Assembly (NCBI GenBank): GCA_022824185.1
Contig: JAJEAU010000003.1
Span: 1-64,000 of the forward strand
Length of the DNA: 64,000 nucleotides
Reading direction: 5' to 3'
DNA from: Dehalococcoidia bacterium
GTDB taxonomy: Bacteria > Chloroflexota > Dehalococcoidia > Lucifugimonadales > Lucifugimonadaceae
Shown here: piece by piece, positions 17,635 to 26,045 of the stretch
Numbering within the stretch: position 1 is the first letter of the stretch
How the letters are laid out: each line of letters begins with the position of its first letter
Notes under the pieces: generated by a model
Told to the model about the DNA's origin: nothing
What the model saw: the letters and a program-made list of their open reading frames with translations, nothing else
Databases searched by the model: none
Made by a program: the position numbers and the translations under genes

Positions 17635-19508
17635 CCCAGTTTCACCAACATCTTCGCTAGCGAAGCATCGACATCGAGCGCCTCATCCTCAAGACGCTGA
17701 ATCTCAGCAATGATTTCTGTAATCGGACGCTGAACCGCAGTGTCAGTTTGCCCCACCCACCGACTCGGACTAAGGTTGTAATCAGCCTCTCGCGCCTGTT
17801 CGCGGGTGATGACCGCTAGCTCGCCCTCGACCGGTTCGCCCTTGAGGAACACGTCGGCAATAGGTTTTATCTCCTCATCCGGGATGTAGTTCTTTGGACG
17901 TCCCTTGCGGACGCGTCGACTGGCGTTTAGCAGCACGATCTTGTCCTTGCGAGTCGCCGGTTTGCGTTTCGAGAGCACGACGATGATGCCGGCGGCGCTC
18001 GTGTTGTAGAAGAGGTTGTCCGGTAGCAGAATCACTCCTTCGACAAGGTCGTTCTCCACGAACCACTTTCGGATGTTGCGCTCGCGGTCCTCGTTTTTGC
18101 TGCCGGATCCGCGCGTCACGGCACCGGTGTCGAGCACCACCGCGGCGCGTCCGCGATCGCTCATGCACGCCAGCGTGTGCTGGAGCCATGCCCAATCGCC
18201 TCTTCCGGTCGTGACCCCGCCCGCGGTGCGGAAACGGTCGAACTGGTCGTTGGCGAAGATGTCGGGATTGAACGGCTGGTTCCACATCGGATTCGCGACC
18301 ACGATGTCGTATGTGTCGATGCCGCCCGTCGCCGTCTTGAACTTGGGATTGATCATCGTGTCGCCGCGCTCGATTTTCACATCCATGTCGTGGATGATGG
18401 CGTTCATGTGCGCCACGGCGTAGCTGTCGGCCTGCAGTTCCTGACCGTAGAGTTTCAAAGGGATAGGGCTCAATGGATCGAGATCTCGGGCGACGAGTTG
18501 AAGCTTGATGAGCAGCCCTGCCGAACCGCACGCGTAGTCATGGCACGTCTCCCCCGGACGCGGGCGCATCAGATTCGCCATCAGATATCCCACTTCAGTA
18601 GGCGTGAAGAACTCTCCCGCGCTCTGACCCGAACCCTCCGCGAATTTTCGCAGCAAGTACTCGTAGGCACGTCCGAGGAAATCCGGTTGGACATCTGCGA
18701 GCCCCAGCCGGTATCTCGGATCGGAGAAGGTCTCAACCACCTCGGCGAGTTTCGACGGGTTGATGTCGCGCTCGCCGTTGCGTTCGGTTGCGAAGTCCAC
18801 AACGTCGATTACGCCCGACAGCGAAGGGTTCTGCCGTACAACCGCGCGCACAGCAGTCGTCAAGTGCTCTCCGATGTCGCGCGGTTGGGTGCTTCGGCCA
18901 CTGTCATCGCGTGGCCACTCGTAATCAACACGTCCGCTGATGATCCCCCAGCGCGCCACAGGCGGCAAGTAGAAACGCAGCACCCGATGGTCCGACTCGG
19001 CAATCTGCTGCGCTGCCTCGCGATCCTCGTACACCTCCGTGAGTCGATCGATCTCATCGTCGAACACGTCCGAAAGACGTTTGAGGAATAGAAGCGGCAG
19101 CAGATAGTCCTTGAACTTCGCCGCGTCTTTCTCGCCACGTATAGAACACGCCGCGCCCCAAAGCATCTGCTCCATCTCCTGCATGTCCATAGGCCCTGAA
19201 GCGGATTTAGTTGCCTGCCGTCCTCGGGACCGCCTGCGAGTCACGCTGGCAGCAGACGCCGCTTCGTCCACGGCCGGCGCGGCCGTGTCGATGCCAACCT
19301 CGGCAGCCAGCGCGGCGATGGCCGTCCGAGCTGCCTTCTGGGGCATCGTCACCCCACCCTCCCATCGGTTCACCGTCGCGAACGAGACGCCTAGCCGCTC
19401 CGCGAGCTGCTCTTGTGTCAGGTCTAGCTTGGCGCGGATAGCTTGGAGAGTTGGGGAGATTGTCTGTTGGTTCGTTGTATCTATCATGGTTAGGGTCTCA
19501 GATTCCAC
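17631..19508 (-). CDS. hsdM: Type I restriction-modification methyltransferase subunit with N-terminal XRE helix-turn-helix
   Basis: 625 residues from GTG (an internal ATG at 19487 giving MIDTTNQQ is an alternative). The N-terminal helix-turn-helix [25 protein letters not shown] (residues about 30-55) is fused to an HsdM body starting near [17 protein letters not shown] motif I is the variant [15 protein letters not shown] and catalytic motif IV is ANPMWNQPF (NPMW rather than NPPF), as in a known HsdM subgroup. It methylates adenine in the HsdS-defined site. The fused HTH suggests autoregulation. It starts only four bases after the nucC stop. Confidence 0.9.
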   Translation of the reverse strand: MESETLTMIDTTNQQTISPTLQAIRAKLDLTQEQLAERLGVSFATVNRWEGGVTMPQKAARTAIAALAAEVGIDTAAPAVDEAASAASVTRRRSRGRQATKSASGPMDMQEMEQMLWGAACSIRGEKDAAKFKDYLLPLLFLKRLSDVFDDEIDRLTEVYEDREAAQQIAESDHRVLRFYLPPVARWGIISGRVDYEWPRDDSGRSTQPRDIGEHLTTAVRAVVRQNPSLSGVIDVVDFATERNGERDINPSKLAEVVETFSDPRYRLGLADVQPDFLGRAYEYLLRKFAEGSGQSAGEFFTPTEVGYLMANLMRPRPGETCHDYACGSAGLLIKLQLVARDLDPLSPIPLKLYGQELQADSYAVAHMNAIIHDMDVKIERGDTMINPKFKTATGGIDTYDIVVANPMWNQPFNPDIFANDQFDRFRTAGGVTTGRGDWAWLQHTLACMSDRGRAAVVLDTGAVTRGSGSKNEDRERNIRKWFVENDLVEGVILLPDNLFYNTSAAGIIVVLSKRKPATRKDKIVLLNASRRVRKGRPKNYIPDEEIKPIADVFLKGEPVEGELAVITREQAREADYNLSPSRWVGQTDTAVQRPITEIIAEIQRLEDEALDVDASLAKMLVKLG

Positions 19509-19512
19509 ATGG

Positions 19513-20238
19513 TCAGTCAGAGAGCCACTGAGCGTATGACTGGACGTCGATCATCGGCACGGTGCCGCTAAACTGAAGCTGCGAGATTAATTTGAACAGG
19601 AAGGCGGTTGCAGGTTTACCCCCTGCGTAAGTCTTGTACGACCCGTTCTCTTCGTCGAACGTGAAATAACCGTGGACCGCAACACAACCAAGGTCGAGAT
19701 GGTCATCACCCCGTCCATCACCAAGGGCCGTATGCAAAGACTCGCCGAGGGCAGGTTGCCAATCACTCTCCAAGGTCAACAGACCTCCTAGTATCGGAAT
19801 AAGCGGCTTTGGTGGATAGGTTCCACCGGCATGAGGGATCGGTAGGCTGGTCCGGTCAAGCCGACGCACACTTGCCACCTTCTCGCGTGCATATTTGACA
19901 TGCTGGGCATTAAGCGTCTGCTTTGCTTCAAACGCAGCGTATACGCTTTCCGCAGGGATGATGGTCTGCGCTTCGTAGCGGAAGATGAAGGGCGAGTACT
20001 GACGGTCGTAAACGACTACGTCGATTTGATCGCTGAACGCTCCGGTGCAATCTACGACATGGGCTTTGGCCGCTCGGTAACGTTTGGGCAGGTACGTGTC
20101 GAAAAGGTCCAACCAGACACCCTCGCTAGCGTCTCCCTTGGTACCTGGGTGTGCGAAACTCTTCCGAGCGGTTTCCAAGCGTCGCTGGATGTCGTCATGC
20201 AATCCGGCGAGGAGTTGCTTCAACGACCACTCGTTCAT
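19513..20238 (-). CDS. nucC: CBASS effector endonuclease NucC
   Basis: 241 residues, the usual NucC length. The protein aligns over its whole length with what I recall of E. coli Nuc[77 protein letters not shown]. The catalytic IDx30EAK is present as ID(73)VVVYD...FE(104)AK(106). In characterised systems NucC trimers bind cyclic tri-AMP, pair into hexamers and degrade chromosomal DNA, killing the infected cell. The start overlaps the TRIP13-like gene stop (ATGA). The longer track ORF (from 20571) is upstream read-through in another gene. Confidence 0.95.
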   Translation of the reverse strand: MNEWSLKQLLAGLHDDIQRRLETARKSFAHPGTKGDASEGVWLDLFDTYLPKRYRAAKAHVVDCTGAFSDQIDVVVYDRQYSPFIFRYEAQTIIPAESVYAAFEAKQTLNAQHVKYAREKVASVRRLDRTSLPIPHAGGTYPPKPLIPILGGLLTLESDWQPALGESLHTALGDGRGDDHLDLGCVAVHGYFTFDEENGSYKTYAGGKPATAFLFKLISQLQFSGTVPMIDVQSYAQWLSD

Positions 20239-21173
20239 GCAGCACCATCCCGGAAGGGTGCTGTAGGAGTCATTTCTTGAGTTATCTTCAGCGCGCGTTC
20301 GGCGTCTACGGGACCGTCGGGGTACGCGTCGAGCACAATTGCAGGTATAAGCCTCTGAGTGAGATCCGAGAACGTAAAGCCGGATTCCCCATGCTGACGC
20401 GGCCCGGTTGCAGCGACAATAGCAGCGACCTGAGTTTGCGAAAATCCCAAATCGCGGAGGTGTGGCGACAACACAGCCACGCGCTGCTCGCTGCTCGGCC
20501 GGCGGAATGTGAGGATATCTGCTGCACGGCGTTGCACGGCCGGGTCCAATGCTCCAAGCCGGTTCGTGCACATGATCACGGCTGCCGGGAGCTTGCGGTT
20601 GGCAAGGCGGTCTACCCCTCGGATGAAGGCATTCACACCGGCGCGGTCTTCGTGATGCATCTGGGCCGCTTCTCGCGATTGAGCGATGGCATCGGCTTCG
20701 TCTACCAGCAGGAGTACCGCTCCGCGTGATGAACCGTCAATGTCTCTGCGCTCCAAAGCCTCCTCCTCGACGTGATCGAAAGCGGCGGACAACAATTGGG
20801 TCATTTCGCCGACACGTCCTTGCCCACGAGTTGAGAGGCTCATTGGGAACAACATGATTTTGACACCCTCCCGACGAGCCACCTCGTCGCCGATGGTCTC
20901 TGCGAGCTCAGTTTTCCCGGAGCCGACGTCGCCTGCGAGCACAACTAGAGGCGGTCTTCGCAAAACTGTGTCGAGCACTCCGATGGCTCTTGGATGGTGT
21001 TCGTTGACCCAGGTGTTCAGACCGGATGGATTGATTAGCAGGCCGAGCATCTTGGCCAAACGGGTTTTATGGTTTTCCAACCCGACGAGGCGGTGAAGTC
21101 GCTCACGCGCTTCAACATCGGGCAGGGCGATACGTCGATCAAACAACTGGTCTATGGCAGGCGTCGTCGTCAT
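20235..21173 (-). CDS. TRIP13/Pch2-like AAA+ ATPase of a HORMA-type CBASS
   Basis: 312 residues starting MTTTPAIDQL, with GAGGAGCTACC before the ATG. One AAA+ module: Walker A GDVGSGKT (81-88), Walker B LLLVDEADAIA (about 154-164), sensor IMCTNR and a lid domain ending at TGPRQHGESGFTFSDLTQR. In type III CBASS this ATPase disassembles the activated HORMA-CD-NTase complex and so limits the second-messenger signal until infection. It overlaps the HORMA gene by four bases upstream and nucC by four bases downstream. Confidence 0.92.
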   Translation of the reverse strand: MTTTPAIDQLFDRRIALPDVEARERLHRLVGLENHKTRLAKMLGLLINPSGLNTWVNEHHPRAIGVLDTVLRRPPLVVLAGDVGSGKTELAETIGDEVARREGVKIMLFPMSLSTRGQGRVGEMTQLLSAAFDHVEEEALERRDIDGSSRGAVLLLVDEADAIAQSREAAQMHHEDRAGVNAFIRGVDRLANRKLPAAVIMCTNRLGALDPAVQRRAADILTFRRPSSEQRVAVLSPHLRDLGFSQTQVAAIVAATGPRQHGESGFTFSDLTQRLIPAIVLDAYPDGPVDAERALKITQEMTPTAPFRDGAA

Positions 21174-21688
21174 CGGTAGCTCCTCAAGCTGGCACGATCG
21201 AGGGCACGGCCACCCGACGAGTAGGTAAGGTCTGTGTTCCAGTAGCCGTTGATGCCGGGTTCTGCTCCCGTAGTTCTTCGGAAGGGCAACCGCCTTTCGA
21301 TTTCCTTCTGACGCTGCCAGGTCAACTGATTCCACGCAGGGTTGTGGGTTAAGTAGCTGTGGAAGGAAGCCCCAACTGTCCGGGCACCGGGCCGAACCCG
21401 ACCTGGATCATCATCGTTGGCTGTCGCACCGAATAGGTCTCGGGCAGTGTAAAACAGCGTCGGCTCGATCCAGGAGCCGTTCCGCCTAAAACCGTAGGCC
21501 ACGGTATCAAGGACTCCTTCCTTGAGGAACTCAACGACTTCCAATTCAAAGGCGTTGATCCAACTGTCCGACGGCTCGTCGTAGAACCTTTGCATCCGCT
21601 TGAGATCGGTGGCGACCTTGGCCGCCATATGCCTAGCGTGCGTCCGAGTGAAACTTTGCGTGTCGGTAACCGTATAGCTGTAACTCAT
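21170..21688 (-). CDS. Bacterial HORMA-domain protein of CBASS
   Basis: 172 residues starting MSYSYTVTDTQSFTRTHAR; GAGGAGAAT precedes the ATG. The sequence pattern (HMAAKVATDLKRMQRFYDEP, then VAYGFRRNGSWIEPTLFYTARDL and DDDPGRVRPGA) is that of the single-HORMA family found in CdnC-type CBASS operons. The protein senses a peptide signal, closes around it and activates the CD-NTase; TRIP13 reopens it. It lies eight bases after the CD-NTase stop. Assignment is from the family pattern plus unambiguous neighbours. Confidence 0.9.
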   Translation of the reverse strand: MSYSYTVTDTQSFTRTHARHMAAKVATDLKRMQRFYDEPSDSWINAFELEVVEFLKEGVLDTVAYGFRRNGSWIEPTLFYTARDLFGATANDDDPGRVRPGARTVGASFHSYLTHNPAWNQLTWQRQKEIERRLPFRRTTGAEPGINGYWNTDLTYSSGGRALDRASLRSYR

Positions 21689-21695
21689 ATTCTCC

Positions 21696-22661
21696 TCACG
21701 CTTGGAACGAAGAGCCAAACACCCTTCGCCAGTAGTAGACGGTCTCTTGCTTGGTCGGTGCAGCGAGGGCTGCGTCAATAGCGTCACCCGCGTCCAGGGC
21801 GGCTTCTACAATCGCATCAGCCTCCGCCTTCGTGTACAGACCGGCAACGTTGTTCTCCGCATTCACCGGGTCGACTATCTGCACATGATCGGAGAACCGT
21901 CTAACCGCCGAAGGGTGGTAATAGTCGTTGAAGACGATCTTCTCTCGCATGTCGGTCCGGGCGACGTAGGTAAAGAAGTGTTGGAGCGCTTCGGGGTAGT
22001 CGGAGAAATCAACTCCTTGGTCACCAAGATGTGAGAGGATCATCTCGATCATGAAGGACTTGAACCGGAAGCCCGGCTGCTCATCCTTGATGCCGCCCGC
22101 CCAGAACTTCACCAGTCGAATCACCTGAGCAAGATGTTGCTCATGCGCATTTTTGCGTTTCCGAATGAACTCTAGGTGAAGGGGGATGCTGGTCTTCAGG
22201 AAGGAGCCATCGTCTTGGCTGACAAGCCTCCCGTACCACTGCGGGTCCTCGTCGTAGAGAATCGGCACCACATCAACGTCGAGTCCAGTTCCACGAAATG
22301 AAACCGTGACGCTATAGGTTTGAGGTTTTACCTGGTCAGGACTGAAGTTCGGGAAGGCTTTTCGGAGACGTTCAGCCAGGTATTCAAGCAACTCGGCGAC
22401 ATCTTCGGGCGTGTCAGCCCCGCCGATGTAGCAAGCCAGATCGATGTCATTCAGGGACCGCAGTGCAGTTCCCTTCGCAAGACTGCCTGATAGCAGCATC
22501 TTCCTGAGAGTGAAGTTGGGATTCTCGCTCAGGTATCCATCGAGTTTTTCACGGAGCCGTCGGGCTTGTGCACGATATTGACTGGCTCTGTCTCGCGGAA
22601 GATTAACCCGTTCTTGGGCGAACCTCGCGATATCGTTATGATCAACGTGCTTTCTCGCCAT
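21696..22661 (-). CDS. CBASS CD-NTase (CdnC-like) cyclic oligonucleotide synthase
   Basis: 321 residues starting MARKHVDHND; GAGGTGAGG lies just before the ATG. Polymerase-beta-type active site: GSLAKGTALRS (G59 S60), ND(72)ID(74)LACYI and the third acid in GLDVDVVPIL (D127/D129). The helical second half (RLVKFWAGGIKDEQPGFRFKSFMIEMIL) is typical of bacterial cGAS/OAS-like enzymes. With HORMA, TRIP13 and NucC it should make cyclic tri-AMP as in the studied E. coli system; the product is inferred from NucC, not seen. First gene of the operon. Confidence 0.93.
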   Translation of the reverse strand: MARKHVDHNDIARFAQERVNLPRDRASQYRAQARRLREKLDGYLSENPNFTLRKMLLSGSLAKGTALRSLNDIDLACYIGGADTPEDVAELLEYLAERLRKAFPNFSPDQVKPQTYSVTVSFRGTGLDVDVVPILYDEDPQWYGRLVSQDDGSFLKTSIPLHLEFIRKRKNAHEQHLAQVIRLVKFWAGGIKDEQPGFRFKSFMIEMILSHLGDQGVDFSDYPEALQHFFTYVARTDMREKIVFNDYYHPSAVRRFSDHVQIVDPVNAENNVAGLYTKAEADAIVEAALDAGDAIDAALAAPTKQETVYYWRRVFGSSFQA

Positions 22662-22755
22662 AAACCTCACCTCGCGCGACGGGCGATCTCTTCGACTCCA
22701 TGAGAGAGCACGCTTTGCGCGCCAGTCTTCCGGCATCTGGAGATGTCCTTCAGAT

Positions 22756-22787
22756 ATGTTATGTCTGCAATAATTGCAGTATAACAT
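22756..22787 (-). promoter_or_regulatory. Long palindrome upstream of the CBASS operon, probable operator/promoter
   Basis: ATGTTATGTCTGCAAT-A-ATTGCAGTATAACAT: two arms of 15-16 bases that match except for a one-base bulge, centred about 110 bases upstream of the CD-NTase start and not followed by a T-run. The symmetry and A/T-rich content fit a repressor site overlapping a promoter. No dedicated CBASS regulator gene lies in the operon; the HTH of HsdM is one candidate. Confidence 0.6.
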
Positions 22788-22919
22788 TCAGTCTTTTTCG
22801 AAGCCGACAACTGAGTACAGCCTTTCGAGTGAGAGGGCCCAAAAGGTAGCTGTATTCACGTAGTCTCAACGGTCAACGGAAACCGCGATGTAACGGTTCT
22901 TGAGTTCGGCAGTCTGTCA

Positions 22920-23385
22920 TTAGGTCCGTACTTCGAACCCGAGACCCCGACGGATTGCTGTGACCTCACCCGCTAACTGCGTGCGTATCAGCAGCGGCTC
23001 AGTGTCATGGACGTGTACAGGGGTTCCTGTTTTGTTGAAGATTTGCTTCGACGCCGCAGATTTGTGAAACGATCCGCCGAGCGCCGAAGATGTCCATGAC
23101 CTGCGACTGAGAAGCTGCTGCTCTTCAACCCCGTAGATGCGAAGGGTAGGTAGAACGCCTTGGAGGATCTGGAGTGGCGTGTGTTCGCGGTGGAGGAAGG
23201 AGTGGGCATGCGGTTAGACGGTGAAGATACGCAGTTCGGTGATGTCGTTCCGGCGAGGACTTCGTTGGCATGCCCCGTTGCCCGCGGGAGCGGATGTAGA
23301 ACCCATACAAATGTCGGTGAAGTTCGTTCAACAAACACACAATCGACCTTTGCGCACTGATTTCGTCAAGTAATCCCGATTTCAA
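22920..23385 (-). pseudogene. Decayed gene of unknown family
   Basis: The minus strand holds protein-like segments in two frames. Upstream is SGLLDEISAQRSIVCLLNEL followed by HRHLYGFYIRSRGQRGM. Downstream, in another frame, is DITELRIFTV, an in-frame TAA, then HSFLHREHTPLQILQGVL, TLRIYGVEEQQLLSRRSW and finally HDTEPLLIRTQLAGEVTAIRRGLGFEVRT before the TAA at 22920-22922. A frameshift and a stop therefore disrupt it. The ORF track shows only shadows. No family recognised. Confidence 0.4.
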
Positions 23386-23429
23386 TCACACGGCGTCCTG
23401 CGACGGCCGTCAAAAACGCCGAAAACGGC

Positions 23430-24380
23430 TCAAACCCCTCGACGAATGCTGTCAATCAATGTTTGGACATGGCGCTCGGGTTCACCATCACCGTCGCGGA
23501 TGCGGATCATCCGAACAAGATCATCATTGCTCAAAGGTACGACCATCTTCTGCGAGTGTAACCATTGGTCGATAACAGCGTAATTGCCTACTCCCCTTGA
23601 AACACCATTCCTCGCGATCAAAAACCCGAAGAGGCCCAGGCCTTTCTCTTTCATATAAGCTGCCAACTGCCATACAGAAGTGTTTGAAACGGGTCCGCCG
23701 TTATTCTTCATCTCCGCAACAAGATATTCTGCGGCTTACCTTTCCCTCATCCGAGCCCAGAAACCGCGTTCAGCATGGTTGGCCATGATCACATCGCGTC
23801 TTTGAGACCTGTTTACAGTATAGGTCTGTGCGGCTGGGGATTCCAATTCGGGGCAGAATAGGTATTCCAATATGTCGCAGCACACACGTTCGTAGTCTGC
23901 GTAGTGTTCACGTCCCCCCGGCACCTCAGACAAAGCAGCAATCAGCAAGCGAGCTCGATCCGTCAACCCCGTATCGGTGAAATCAATTGACAACGTTTCC
24001 CAAAAACGCGTTTTCAAATCCTCTATGCTGCGCAAAGACCGGACGACAATCCTAGTACCTTCCAGAACGTCTTTGGCACCGTTGGTCAAATCTCCTGGTG
24101 TGATGTAAAGATAGTACGTTTCATACCGTCCATCTTCGGCGTCGATGGTAGTGAACCTGTGTCGTATTCCTTCGGCGTCTGACCTCGTGACCACTGGTTT
24201 TTGAGACACTTCGACAATAGCCCTGCGATCCGGAGTGCCCGGGTGTTTTCCCCGTTCCAACACGATGCCGTCGTATCCGATGCCGTTAATGAATCCGCTG
24301 CCAATGATTTCTCGGCTTTCGTTCGCCTTTTTGAGTGAGGCCAAGAGTTCTTGAACGATTGACTGTTCGGTGTATCGCAT
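23430..24380 (-). pseudogene. PD-(D/E)xK nuclease-like protein with a single nonsense codon
   Basis: From the ATG at 24380 (GAGGA ten bases upstream) the frame runs to a TAA at 23736-23738 and continues in the same frame to 23430, giving 316 residues. Across the stop it reads RRDVIMANHAERGFWARMRER, stop, AAEYLVAEMKNNGGPVSNTS and then a normal end. Tyr is expected at the stop. RD and E-M-K form a PD-(D/E)xK site, and the stop falls between them, removing E and K. The early part (GIGYDGIVLERG) is unassigned. Probably a defence or restriction-like nuclease lost recently. Confidence 0.7.
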
Positions 24381-24482
24381 TTGCTGAATTCCTCGCATTT
24401 GCGGTTTAGCGTGCAGAAGCAGCGCCAAGTCCGACCCATCTTTTCCCGTAGTAGTTCGATGCCGGAACACTTCGGTTTGCAC

Positions 24483-25017
24483 CGAGATTTTAACCTGGTC
24501 ATGACGATGACATCAAGAGGGTCACATCTCTCGAACTTGAGCCGAACACTAGACCGTAGCATCGGTGAGCATGACGTTTATCATCGGAAAGTTACTCGCG
24601 ACGCTGGCTACCGTCTCAAGGACGGCAGTTCGACCTCTGTCCGCGTCGGACGGGACCGTCTCAGCGCCAGCAGTTCGTAGCTGAGACGGACTGCGGGATG
24701 TATCATTTGTCGGTTATGATCCAAATCGCACAAACAGCGAACGACGCGGCGTCGCGGCACTTTGACGACACGATAACTCGCGGTTATTTTGGGCTGTCCA
24801 CAGTTCGCCTCTCGGTGTTCTCGATGCTTGTGAAAGTTTGATTGAAGATCCATGCGAAGGTAAGCAAGTGAAGGTCAGATGGTCGATCCAAATGATTCTC
24901 GGCAACGCAACCACGCCGGTCTCAATCGCTTGCGTATGACGATCGAGTGGATGGGCCCAGTGATCCGCATTTTCGCCGAGTCTTGCGGGTGAATGCGGTT
25001 TTTACTGGGACAATTCG
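24483..25017. other. Intergenic; no gene supported
   Basis: Two short minus-strand ORFs (24608-24853, 24714-24914) overlap in different frames and show no domain. A 12-base A/T-poor stretch precedes the glycosyltransferase start; no clear promoter pair found. Confidence 0.4.
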
Positions 25018-25938
25018 TTGATGCGGTCATTCTCGGATCGGCATGGAACCAGTAGTTTGTTTAAGATTGCCAATTCGAATTTGGGCTTGCGCCTCGCTTC
25101 GGAAAACCAGGAATCGGTTGAAGTAATTGAACCAACTCTGATTGCAGAAAACGATTACCTGCGCTCGCGATTGATTCGACACTTGGTGCAAACAAATGAA
25201 CCAGTCGAAGAAAACCCTTCGACTGATGTTATTCCTAAGACTGTCATCCAATTCTGGCACGATGCGAACGATATTCCTGCAGATGTTCAAGAATGTCTTG
25301 ACAGCTGGCGACCACTTGAAACGCAGGGGTTCCAGCGCCTCTTGTTTGACGACATCGAAGCCAGGAGATTCATTGACAGACATTATGGCCGCGGATTTGC
25401 GGATGCTTACGATCAGTGCCTACATCCGGCAGTGCGTTGTGATTACTTCCGTCTTTGTTACATGGTCAAATTCGGCGGGTTTTACGTGGATGCCGACGAG
25501 TTCTTTCAAGGCAGTGACTGGGAACCGTCTTTCTGGGATGGTCGGCTCAAGATTCAACCGATGTGTTACGACACTTCGACCTCAAATATGGTTCCGGACA
25601 CGGTTTTCACCAAGAATGGCAGCGATTCGGAACACTGGATCTTCTACGTCAACAACAACCCACTCGTATCGCCTCCGAATCACCCTGTTACACGGTTGGC
25701 CCTAGGGCGCTCTACCCGGATCCTTTTGGGGCCTAAAGAGAAACCACACGACGTACAGTCAACGACCGGGCCGGGCAACCTTACCGCCAGTTTAGTCGAA
25801 CACGCGATCTCCTTGGAGATCGAGGGCCGCGAACCGGATTTTTCGTTCCTTTACGCATGGGATGCCGTGTCCGTTAGTCAATGGCCCCTGAGTTATAGAA
25901 ACGACGAACGAAACTGGAGACTGTGGGATCCGGTATGA
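25018..25938 (+). CDS. DXD-motif glycosyltransferase (Gly_transf_sug family)
   Basis: 306 residues (TTG start; GTG/ATG alternatives nearby). The fold of OCH1/alpha-1,6-mannosyltransferase-like enzymes is indicated by IPKTVIQFWHDANDIP and by RCDYFRLCYMVKFGGFYVDADEFF, with the DxD nucleotide-sugar motif as DAD. No signal peptide is evident. It precedes another glycosyltransferase fusion in the same direction about 110 bases downstream; both probably modify a surface glycan. Codon use is A/T-richer than in flanking chromosome, in keeping with island cargo. Confidence 0.8.
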   Translation: MMRSFSDRHGTSSLFKIANSNLGLRLASENQESVEVIEPTLIAENDYLRSRLIRHLVQTNEPVEENPSTDVIPKTVIQFWHDANDIPADVQECLDSWRPLETQGFQRLLFDDIEARRFIDRHYGRGFADAYDQCLHPAVRCDYFRLCYMVKFGGFYVDADEFFQGSDWEPSFWDGRLKIQPMCYDTSTSNMVPDTVFTKNGSDSEHWIFYVNNNPLVSPPNHPVTRLALGRSTRILLGPKEKPHDVQSTTGPGNLTASLVEHAISLEIEGREPDFSFLYAWDAVSVSQWPLSYRNDERNWRLWDPV

Positions 25939-26045
25939 CGGATTTTCGGCGTGGACCGCCGGAATCGCGCCGTGTTAGTCCGAACCGGCCTACCGATACC
26001 AATGCCGCTAGTTCAAAATTTATCGACTAACAACGGGAAAACCCT

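Noticed and set aside
18177-19091. Long plus-strand ORF (304 aa) opposite hsdM
   Set aside because: Antisense shadow of a high-GC gene; no domain, and hsdM on the other strand has complete motifs.
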